Source: Protoeuglena noctilucae
Taxonomy: Eukaryota > Chlorophyta > Pedinophyceae > Marsupiomonadales > Marsupiomonadaceae
DNA: 64,000 nucleotides
Direction of reading: 5' to 3'
Assembly: GCA_958009085.1 (NCBI GenBank)
Contig: OY253674.1
Span: 1-64,000 of the forward strand
Shown here: piece by piece, positions 21,308 through 31,019 of the stretch
Layout: every line of letters starts with the position of its first letter
Numbering within the stretch: position 1 is the stretch's first letter
Notes under the pieces: model-generated
Told to the model about the DNA's origin: nothing
Seen by the model: only the letters and a program-made list of their open reading frames with translations
The model's database searches: none
Program-made: the position numbers and the translations under genes

Positions 21308-22822
21308 TCACCGCAGCCACGAGTACAAATGGAGGGTGAGCTCGTCGACGGTGATGACCCCGGTGCGTCGGTCGTCCAGTTCTTTGAATCGTGTCTCGAA
21401 GACCTTCACCAGGGGCGTGCGCCTCACGCCTGCACTTGACCGTGCTGCCTTGCTCGACGCCCACGCGCCCTGCTTGGCCAGGCCATCGGGGCTCAGGCCG
21501 TGCGCTGAACGCTCACTCTGCAAGCGAGACCAGCCGGCGTGGTCATGTGCATCCTGGGCCATAGGCATGGGGGCGTCACGCAGGCAGGCACCACTTGCGT
21601 CCCGGCTCCACCCCTCACCGTGCTGGGCAGGGACAGGTGTGGCATGCGGAAGCTGCCAGACAGGGATTCGCGGCCGGTGCCCCCCAGTCCCCCTCCCCCC
21701 GAGGCACTCGTGCGCCTGGCGTCAGTCCCCCCCGCCAGTGACACGGTGCTGGCGCGTGCCTCTCTGTCCAGCGCATGCTCCATGGAGCCGCGGCGGGGGG
21801 GGGCGCGCGAGGGCACCTCCCGCAGCGCATGGAAGAGCTCCTTCTGCGATGGGGGAGTCAGAGAGCACACGACAGGGACGTGGTTGACAACACCATTTCC
21901 TCAGCACCAAGACATAGGGACCGCGCGGGGTGACACCGCGGCACCACCAGGTGACCCATACGCCCCATATGTCAGTGACAACACTTCGCTGCCCTCTCTC
22001 TCTGTTCTCTCGCCTTGGTGATGTAACCCCTTGCGAAGAAGTCGAAGAAGTGGAACGCCTCGACCGCAAAGGCCAGCGCCGTGTGCAGGCGTGGGCCGGG
22101 GATGCAGGCCGAGGGGGGGCCCACGTCGCGGGGGCTGCCACCCCCCGCCGCCCTGTCCGCCTCCTCTTCCAAATACATCTCCACGCACAGCAGCACCAGC
22201 GTCGCCAGGTCCACCTGCGAGTCCCCCGCCAGCCCCGCCGCATCGCACGCCCCAACCATGGCGTCATTGCGTGCGCCCCACTCGATCAGGTCGCTGTAGA
22301 CCAGCGCCTGCGGGCAGAGAGGGACTCGGAATGCGACACGCGCTCATCGCTCGCGGGGCGATGGTTGTGGCCGGCTGCAGTGCTGCGCGCCGCACCGAGA
22401 GGGTCGCCGTGCCGGACGGCCCCTTGGCCGAGTCGAACAGCGCCTCCAGGTCCTGGATGCCCTGCACCAGTCGCTTGTGGCCCCGTAGCAGGATTTGGTT
22501 GAGGGACTTGAGGGAGAGGTCGCGGCGCGCGTTGCGGGCCTGCGTGCCCAGGGGAGGGGATGCCGGTGGCGGAGGGACGCGCCCGTCTGGCGAGTCCTCG
22601 CCCTACGTTATCCTTTCGCGCGGCCTGCGGTGCTCGCTGCCCGCAGGCCCGCGCTGGAGAGCGGTACAACCAACTCGACGCGACGCATGGGGGGATGCAA
22701 GGGCGGCTTCACACGCACACGTGCGGCGTGGCATCCTTCCTTGCCTTCAGCAGCTCAATCACACGGGCATGAATCGGCGAACGCAGCCGTTCGTCGACGG
22801 TCCTGCTGCAGCAGCCGCCCAT
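21308..22822 (-). CDS. Myristoylation-site EF-hand protein (calcium-sensor-like)
   Basis: Five exons on the minus strand (22822-22745, 22539-22396, 22307-22014, 21843-21619, 21517-21308), 316 residues, phases consistent. The start MGGCCSR has Gly2 and adjacent cysteines, the pattern of dual myristoylation/palmitoylation, so plasma- or ciliary-membrane attachment is likely. A degenerate EF hand lies at about 163-174 (DFFARGYITKKE) and a better one near the C-terminus at 295-306 (DDRRTGVITVDE, with D1, G6, I8 and E12). The region between is Ser/Gly-rich. Introns 1 and 3 have GC donors (22744, 22013). I do not recognise an orthologue; calcium binding by the first loop is doubtful because key acidic positions are missing. 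Confidence 0.72.
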
Positions 22823-23465
22823 GTCCCCGCAGCACCCTGGCCCCGGGCCCGGGGCCCAGCCAAGCCCGTTGACCAGCCGTGCCGGACCCGAATAGGCCTC
22901 TCTCTGATCGAATTCTTGGGTCACTGGATGAGCTAGGGGTAATTCGCACTGCTGATGCTCTGCCTCGCCAACCAAGCAGTGCCCGCGATTTACTTCTGAA
23001 AAATACGCATCGTTGGATTGGAGCGCAGTAAATTTCTGATCGGCGCTCGGCAGGTTCGACCGGTCTGACAGGCTGACGTCCGCGGAAATTCGAATCCTCT
23101 TGCAGGCGCGCCGCTCGTGTTCGCACGTCGGTTTTTTTTATTGCCAATTTGCACTTTGAGAGGGTCGCACTTTGCACGGGCCCGCGGGGCGTGGCCCTCG
23201 CCGGTACGACTGCCCTGCCTCGCCCTCGCTCCGCTTGCAAGCGCACTGGAACGCGAGATCTATCAACAATTTTGCATGGGCTTTTTGTGTTCGCGGCTTT
23301 GGTCACCTTCCCGCGGCGTCTCCTCTTTCCGTTGTTGACGGCCGTCCTGCTTGGTGTGTGGGCCGACAGAGAGGGCACCGTGACGCTGTAGGAATTCTAG
23401 TGATCTCAACTCTGGGCAGGGGTCCTCGGCGGGCTTGAGAGGGCCCCTGGTCCGCCAGGACCGCG
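22823..23465. promoter_or_regulatory. Divergent intergenic region, EF-hand gene / PPR-like gene
   Basis: 643 bp with locally lower GC (for example 22930-23040 and 23130-23160), which contrasts with the surrounding coding sequence. No gene seen. Presumably both promoters. Confidence 0.35.
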
Positions 23466-25702
23466 ATGCCGCTGCCATGGGCTGATGCGGACACCCGGCC
23501 GCGCCGGCGAAGCCCGACGGCCAGCTCTCGGGCAAAGAAGAAGTCGCATTCTATACCGAGGACGCCCTTCTGCCTCGAAGGCGAAGGTGAGCGGCAAGCG
23601 GCGTTCAAACGCGTGCGACTCGCACGACCAGCCGTGACATCCCATCGCCGGCCGAGGTTCCTGGCGCTCCGCCGCTGCCGCCATCATCTCATGTTTCGCC
23701 GTTCTTGCGCCCGCAGCCTCGTTCATCGACGCCGCTGTGACCCCGTCGCTGGATTCCCTGCCGCACGCACTTAACGAAGGCTTCCGGGATGACTTGGCCC
23801 AGCAGCTGGCAGGCATGGCGGTGGACACGCCCCCGACAGCCCTGGTGCTGGGGGCGCCGGCCCCGTCCGCGTCGCCCGAAGCCACGCCGAGGTATGGCAT
23901 GGCATGGCCTTCGCCTGCCACCCCCGGCCTCTCCATTGCAGCCCACGTCATGAACACTCGCGGCCCTCGCAGCCTCCGCCCGCGTCCCTCGCCTGCCGAA
24001 TTCAGCTTCGCAGCCACGCCGCCCCCGAGGGGCAGCCGGGAGCACCGCAGGCGCCCCAGCAGCCCCGGCCTGCCCCCATGCCCCCGGAGTCCCTCCCCTG
24101 ACCGACTGCTGCCCACCCCGTGCGACGCGAGGTGACGCCCAGCCCTCGCGAGGCTGCGATGCACCCCCCGCGGCGCCTCGCCCGTCGTGAGCCCCCCACC
24201 ACCCCGCATGCCCCCACCGCAGCCCGAGGCGCCGCCCCCCCGGGAGCGTCATACGCCACCGCACGGCCCCGGTGTCCTTCTCGGACCTCTGGGAGGCGTC
24301 CGTCGCCGCCCCCGCGTCCCGCACCCTCGCCGTCCCCGCCCTGGCCCCCGCCGCGTCCTGGGACGGCGCAGCGGACGCCGGGGCCTCGTGGGGCGCGGCG
24401 CCAGCGTGGCCGTGGGCCGCCGCGGCTGCCCCCGCCCCCGCCCCCCGCGCGCCCGTCGGGTCCCTGGGGTCTCTCCCCTCGCATCCCCTCTCGTCCCTTG
24501 GCCTGCCCCCCTCGCGCGACCGCTCCCGCCCCGACAGCCGCCGTAGCAGCCTGGCATCCAAGCGGCGCTTCGAGGCCTCTTTCGGCATGATGCTCGACGG
24601 AGACGACGGACCGAGGAAGCTCTCCCGATCCCCCTCGGTCAAGGCGAGGAAGGCAGAGTCGCAGACAGGGTGGCTGCGTGACAGGCGCACCATCTTGCTG
24701 GCGAGGCCGCCCTCGGACACCGGGCACCCCCCGGCGCTGTCTCCGCAGGGCCAGGGCATGCGGTCGTCCGACGACGCCTCCCTGGGGGGCCTGGGCGCGT
24801 GGGCGGACGCTCTGGGCGCGGCCCTGAACTCCCGCGCTGTGCCGTGCAGCGCGGCGGGGAACCACGAGGGGGCGTCGGGGGTCGCGGGTGTGTTGGTGTG
24901 GCGGTCGTGGTCAGCGGGGGTGACAGCGGGGGAGGGGGAGGTGGCGAGGGGGGCAAGCGGGGTGAGTGCATGGTGATGGGTGAGGTGACGAGGTGCGCGT
25001 GCTGAGAAGCGGTGGCCGCTTTGTGAGTGCAGGGCACGGAAGGGGCGCGCCCCTGGGCCTGGCCGCGTGGCTGGAGCACGACGTGCGTGGAGGGGGGCGG
25101 CACAAGCCGTGCCCCGAGCACGGCATGGGCGGGGGACCAGGGGGACGGGGACGCGTCGGATGCGGACGGGTTCGCTCTGCGCAGCCGCGTGCACGAGGTA
25201 AGCTGAGCGCGGACTGCTACTGCTGTTCAGTAGATGGGGAGCACATGCCCGCGTGTGCGCTCGCATCCACGCCAGTGTGCCCGGTCCCTCCCTGTAGGTG
25301 GCCGACAGCCCCCGCCAGTGTCGCCGCGCGTGGGGCGACGCCTCGGATGCCTCCGCGTCCTCGGACGCCGAGGCGGACCTGTCCCGCTTCAACCGTCGCA
25401 TCCGCCGCGCGGCCCAGAGCGTGGACGTGGAGGGGGTGCTGGGGGTGTGGCGGGAGATGCGGGACTGCCAGGTGTCGCCGTCGCTCCTGTCCGTCAACAC
25501 GCTCCTCCGCTGCTGCTGCTGCGCGGCCGTGACGGGCGGCCTGCCCTCCACCACCGCCAGCCAGGCCGTGGCCATGGCGCTCGACGCGTTTGGGAGGGGG
25601 CGGCTGCAGCCGGACGCGGTGACGGAGCACTGTTTGGAGGAGCTGCAGAGGCACGCCAGGGCGAGGGCGGGGGGGGGGAGCATGTGGGACGCCAGGCGAT
25701 GA
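23466..25702 (+). CDS. Protein with disordered N-terminus and C-terminal PPR-like repeats
   Basis: Seven exons (23466-23586, 23717-23891, 23973-24131, 24223-24643, 24749-24961, 25033-25197, 25298-25702), 552 residues, every junction in frame. Residues up to about 415 are rich in Pro, Ser, Arg and Ala with little predicted structure. The last exon looks like pentatricopeptide helices: FNRRIRRAAQSVDVEGVLGV, WREMRDCQVSPSLLSVNTLL and a second, looser unit (ALDAFGRGRLQPDAVTEHCL). PPR proteins bind RNA in plastids or mitochondria; with only one or two units this one may be partial or diverged. No clear transit peptide is seen. The donor after exon 4 is GC (24644); the acceptor before the last exon is TAG. 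Function unknown. Confidence 0.62.
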
Positions 25703-25900
25703 GACGCGGGGGGTGGGGAGGGGCGGCGGTCGTGTTGATGAGGCTGTGTAGCTGTGGCTATCGCTTGAACGGCCGCGGAGGGCATAAGTGTCGAATTGCT
25801 TAATCTAAGGCAGTCACTTGCAAGCTAGACGACGGCTAGACGCTTAGAAAATGTGTGGTAAAGAGCACGTGCACTCTCTGCCAAATCAGTAACTACGTTC
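25703..25900. other. Short convergent spacer
   Basis: Under 200 bp between two converging genes; locally A/T-richer than the flanks (25780-25890), as expected for 3' untranslated and polyadenylation sequence. Confidence 0.5.
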
Positions 25901-27986
25901 TCACTCCCCCCATCCGCTGGCCCCGCTGCCGTCGGCGTCCCCCGCCCCCCACCCCGCGCGGGGCCATGCGGGGGCGGGGAAGGCCGGGCGTGGCTCCTCG
26001 GTGTCCCAGGCGCCCATCGCCTCGCCCATCCCCAGCACCGCCATCAACACCGCCTCCCTGGGGGCGCACGACGCCCCCCGCTGCGCCAGGACGGCTGGCC
26101 GCGCGCGGCGGGGTCCCTGGGCATCGAGGGCAGCGTTGGCGCCGCGGATGGCCACGTGGAGCATGCCGCTGGGGCCGTGGCGATACACTGGGGGGCGAGG
26201 GTGGGGTGGGGTGGGCGGACATCATGGTGGATAAATGGTGGATTAACACAGGGGTGTCACTGGCAGGGCTGGGACATCTGCATGGCTGATGCATGGCTGG
26301 GGTGTCGATGGCTGTCACGATATCGCAGCCACTTACCAGAGCACGTCTCCTCGTCTCTCTCCACTCTCAGCTCCCCCCTCAGCACTGCGTCGTCACGCCT
26401 CCCCTTATCACCCAGCAGACTCACGCCCACGCCACTGTCGCTCACCGCCCTCTCCCTCTCCCTCTCCCTATCTCTGTCCCCACCCCTCTCCCTCTCCCTA
26501 TCCTTCTCCCCACCCCTCTCGTCACCCCGCCCCTTCTCCCCTCTGCCGCTCCTTGGCTCGTGCCCCTCCATTGCCCGCACTGCCCCAGGCGACAGCGGTG
26601 GTGGGGAGGGCGTGCGAGCCGAGGCGCGGGAGGGGGCCCTGGGGGACCCGGGACTGGCCCCGGCAGCGAAGGGGTAGCCGGGAGCAACGGAGGCATACGC
26701 CTTGAGGGAGGGGCGTGGGCGTGGGGGAGGGAGGGGGTGGGGCGAGGCGGGGGGCGGGAGGGGGGTGGCGGGCGCAGAGGGGGCGCGGGCATCGGTGCGG
26801 CGGTCGGGCCACGGCGGGGGACCTCGCTTCCCCATCACAGCGTCCCCCGTAGATGCCACGCCCCGGGTGGCTGCATCAACGTCCCCGCCTGGCATCCTGG
26901 GCCTGGGAATAAGGCGAGGGTGCGAGCGCAGCGGTCGGGCAACATATCCAACAGAACAAGCAGAGCAGTTGTGGTAGGTATAGAATTGAACAAAGACATT
27001 CCGAATGTGTCAAATGACATGCGACTTGTGCACGCGAGTGGCCTCTCACCTCACAGCCCTGGCGCCCCCACTGTCCCGCCCCCCCACCGCCGCCCCTGGG
27101 CCTTTGCCATGCCCCTCCTCTTCACTCCTACCCACTGCCTCCTCTCCCTCTCCCCTCCGCAGACTCTGCGACAAGCAGCATAGCAACTGTCACGAGGTAG
27201 CATGGCAGGCAGGGCTGCTAACAGTCTCTACTTACACCCACACCCATATGAAGCGTGGGTCATTGCCAAGAATCTCTACTCAGATTTATATTCAAGTGTC
27301 CCCTCACCTGCAGTGGCTGCGGGTCTCTCCCGGCGCCTCCCCCCTCCCTCGGCCACGGCTCACGCAGCCGCGCCAGCACCGCACTCTCCCCCGCGTGCCC
27401 CAGCCTGGAGCCCATCTTGCCGGGTCCATCGGTGTGAGAGCGCGCGATCGCGCGGCCGGACAGCGGGTGTGGCGGGTGCTGGTGGTGGTGGTGGTGGTGG
27501 TGGTGGTGGTGGGTGGCGTGGTCGCGCGTCGCTCCCCCAGGCGCAGTCCCCAGCGCCCGGGTGCCGGGCGGCGGAACAACATCGGCCATAATAGAGCGCC
27601 AGAACCCGGGAATGCCGACGCGGTCCGCCGCGCCCGTTGCCTCGGATGCAGCGCGCGCCAGGGATGGCCGGGAGACGGGGGCGGGGGCGGGGGCGGGGGA
27701 CATGCGGGGGACGGCGGATGCGCGGGGGGCGGGGCCAGCGGATGCGCCTGAAGACATGCGAGGTCTGCGGGGACACGAGAAGCGAGACGGCTTTGATTTT
27801 TGAGTGATGTAGGGCGCGCATAGGTGGCACGGGACCGACGTTGCTGCGGGGACAGCCAGGCACTCACCGACGCTGCGCTGCGGCATCGACGGCCACCACT
27901 CGATCATCAATCACCGTGACTCCCTGCTGTGGCACCTGGGCCGCCCTGCGCAGCGGGGTGACGCATCGCATTGCGTCACATCGCAT
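25901..27986 (-). CDS. Unknown low-complexity protein with polyhistidine tract
   Basis: Five exons on the minus strand (27986-27868, 27764-27308, 27165-27050, 26902-26337, 26187-25901), 514 residues; all phases close. No family recognised. The N-terminus includes QGVTVIDDRVVAVDAAAQ. A run of ten or more His (DNA (CAC)n, about 27480-27510) follows a Pro/Ala/Ser-rich stretch. The middle has a charged Arg/Glu/Asp segment (GGEKDRERERGGDRDRER) reminiscent of splicing or RNA-binding regulators. The C-terminal 95 residues (GPSGMLHVAIRGANAALDAQ and EAVLMAVLGMGEAM) look globular and may be the conserved part. ATG 27986 was chosen because it keeps exon 1 in frame with the rest. Confidence 0.5.
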
Positions 27987-28529
27987 CCCTGCCAGGCGCC
28001 ACGCGCGTCATCTTTCAAAGGCAGTCAGGTGCGATGCACGATGCGGAGCTTTGGAATAAGAGGACACGCACACGCGCCGCAGCGCCGGAGCTCGGCGCTG
28101 TCGAGAGGCCATCGAGAGCGCGCATTCGGCAAAATGACCCCCATCCACCGCACCCGAGAGGACTTGCGCGAGGTGCGCCGGACCCAAACCGCAGTCCTTC
28201 TAACATCAAATCCATATCATGCCCATTCCGGCTCATCGTGGCCCGCTTGGGCCGGGGCCAGAGCTACAGCCTAAAAGCCCATGTTATATGCGACCATTTG
28301 AATGCATTGATGCGTCTTCCTGATGAGATGGACAACGAAGGTGGACTGGGCTTCGCGGGCGCAAAAGGGCGCTCATCTTGCGGCATGGCCTGACACGCAC
28401 ATCCTGCAGCTCGTTTCACGCTCAAATGCGAGGCCCAGAAATCCCAGCAAGCACAAATAACGTATATCAGACTTACCCGCGCGTCCTCGTGCACGTCTAG
28501 CCGCGCATCGCTGCGTGGGATAGCGTGCA
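27987..28529. promoter_or_regulatory. Divergent intergenic region upstream of the RCC1-repeat gene
   Basis: 543 bp between divergent starts. A lower-GC stretch at 28195-28320 contains CATATCATG and AATGCATTGATG-like sequence. No gene is supported. Confidence 0.35.
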
Positions 28530-30679
28530 ATGCCGCCAGGAGCGGCCGCGGCCCGGCGCCGGTTGCTTTTGACGTTCGGATCGGGTCCTCATGGCTGTCT
28601 TGGCCTCGGGTCCCTGTCCACGGCCCTCGCGCCCACGGTAGTCGCCGGTCCCCTGGCGGGCGTGGACGTGGTGCAAGTGTCGTGTGGTGGGGCACACACA
28701 GCATTGGTGGACGGGGAGGGATATGCGTGGACATTCGGCCTCGACGATCGGGGGCAGCTGGGCCGCGGCGGCGACCCCCGCTTGCCTGGGGAGGTGCTGC
28801 TGCCGGAGCCGGTCGTGGCGGTGGCGGCGGGGGGGAGGCGTACGGTGTTTGTCGGGAGGTCGGGTCGAGTGTGGGAGGCGGGGGATGCGGGGCCGCAGGG
28901 AGATGGGATACTGGGGATGCGCAGGAGGGAAGCAGGTGGGAGAGGGGTTGCCAGTGGGTGCGAGGGGGGTAGCGGTGTTGTGATTGCGGGCACTTGTGCT
29001 GGTAATATTAGCTGCGTGGCTGAGTGTGACTGTGGCAACTGTGACTTGTGTCCATCGCAGGTCCCCGCCTTGTGCCTGGGCTGCCGGATGGGGACGCGGT
29101 GGTGGGGGTGGCGTGCGGGGAGTGGCACGCGCTGGCATGCACGGCGGCGGGGCGCGTGCTGGCGTGGGGGGTGGGGCCGTATGGGCAGTTGGGCGGGGGC
29201 AGGCACAACAGGTCGTGGGTGCGGGCGGCGCTGCTGGGATCTGCCAGGGGAGTGCAGGTGAGGAGCGGGGGTGGGTGCGTGTTCGATAAGGAGGGGTGTG
29301 CGAGGATGGCATGGGCGAAGGGCATGCGTGTGCTTGCATCGTTGCCTGCCTGCGTTTCTGTGCTATGCTGAGTTGGCATTCTTATCCATGCAGGAGGCGC
29401 GTGGGAGCTTGGAGGGTCGCGTCGTGAGGGGGGTGGCGTGTGGGGCACACACGTCAGGGGCCATTGATGAGGGGGGGAGAGTGCACCTGTGGGTGAGTGA
29501 GGGTGTGCATCATGTGGGTGGATGTGGATGTGTGTGCGGTGCGCGTGCGCGTGCGTGTGTGCATGTGTGCGGAAGCGGGAATGGGCGAGGGAGGGTGAAA
29601 AACCCATACATGACCTCGACACACCCCATCACTGCATTCGACCCATCCACACCCATACCCATATCCCACCATCCACCCATGCAGGGCCTGGGCACGCATG
29701 GGCAGCTGGCACCCGCACAGAGTGGTGACCACGCCCCCCCCGCCAGCCCCGACAGCGCATGGCAGCCCATCGCGGCATCGATGCCCGCGGTCACTGCTTT
29801 GGCTCTCGGGACCTTTCATGGACTGGCTGCCACGATGGGGGGCGGGGCGGTGGCGTGGGGGACCGACCAGGGGGGGTGCCTGGGGTGAGGGTAGGGTAGG
29901 GGCACAGAGTGATGCTGTTGTGCTATGACGTGGGGGGTGGCCTCGGGTGAGGGAGGGGCATGGAGGGTTGCTCGCTGCCACTGCGGTCAACTAACCATCC
30001 CCGCAGCCACTGCCACTGCACCCTACCAGCCACACCCACTGCTATCTACGATCCGTTCCCCCATCCCCGTACCCACCGCTATGTACTGACTAATCCCAAC
30101 AGCGACTGCCTCCTCCCCCCCCCCCCACAGCCTGGACTCATCGGGCATGCACCTGCACCCCTCCCCCCTCCCCGCCCTGCATGCACGCGCGTTGCGAGGG
30201 GTGGCGGCTGGCATGAGCCACAGTGCGGCCGTGACTGCCATGGGGGAGGTGTATGCGTGGGGGGACGCGGGTCATCTCTCGTCGTTTGCCGATGAGGGGC
30301 GGGCGGGGGGAAGGCTGGGGCTGCCGGGGAGGGGGGGAAGGCGAGTGAGGTTGGGGTGGGGGAGAGTAGTGGTGTGTAGTGCAGGCGAGTGGGTGGGTAG
30401 GAAAGAGGGAGTAGTGGTGTGTAGTGCAGGAGAGTGAGTGGCTGCCATTTCGCACTAAGCATGCAATGGGCGTGGAATGCATTGCATCGCATCGCATTGC
30501 GACACTGCCGCTCCGCACAGCCCCGCATCTGACGTCTCTCAGCTCATCGCTTTCCCCCCTGCTCCAGGTCCATTCCCACGGTTGTCCCTGGGCTTGGGAG
30601 GGGTGCGGCGTGGGAGGCGGTGTCGGTGTCGTGCGGGGCAGCACACACAGCGGTGATTGCAGTGGGAGAGGGGGCGTGA
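28530..30679 (+). CDS. RCC1-repeat beta-propeller protein
   Basis: Six exons (28530-28935, 29061-29257, 29394-29492, 29685-29884, 30131-30340, 30568-30679), 407 residues, the size of a single seven-bladed RCC1 propeller. Repeats show the family signature: LLTFGSGPHGCLGLG, VSCGGAHTALVDGEGYAWTF, GLDDRGQLGRGG, VACGEWHALACTAAGRVLAW, VACGAHTSGAIDEGGRVHLW, VAAGMSHSAAVTAMGEVYAW and VSCGAAHTAV. Such proteins serve as Ran exchange factor, UV-B receptor (UVR8), ciliary or ubiquitin-ligase parts; nothing here decides among them, and the UVR8 Trp cluster is not evident. The donor of intron 5 is GC (30341). The last repeat is closed by a short sixth exon. Confidence 0.8.
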
Positions 30680-31019
30680 GGGGGAGGGGGAAGTGGGGGA
30701 GGTGCTGTTACTGTGTTTGAAAAGAGACGATGGGGAGTGTGAGAAGGCAGCACGTGCTGCTTTGCATGAGGATTCAGTGGCTGTGGGCGTGCATGCTGCG
30801 GCATGGGAAGAGCGGTGCTTGTGCGACCCCTCTCCTGCAGCCGTCGCTTGCTGGTGCTGTTCTAGCGCTAACTTTTAAACGTCCTCTACGCCATGTCAAA
30901 TTCAAATCCGGACAACGAAACGGGCAACGCCAGGCCGGCCCGTCTTACAGGCGCATGCACAAGTCACATACGCAGGTCCAGTCCCTGTGATGCGCACACC
31001 CACAGCAGCCCTGTCGCGT
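30680..31019. other. Convergent intergenic region
   Basis: 340 bp between the RCC1-repeat gene and the membrane-protein gene. Partly lower GC (30860-30920). Nothing recognised. Confidence 0.45.

Noticed and set aside
23689-25785. 698-codon minus-strand open frame
   Set aside because: Overlaps the spliced PPR-like gene on the other strand; composition artefact without domain evidence.
26440-26530. CTCTCCC-type pyrimidine microsatellite as a regulatory element
   Set aside because: It is the complement of codons for the Arg/Asp/Glu-rich stretch in the minus-strand gene, so coding repeats explain it.
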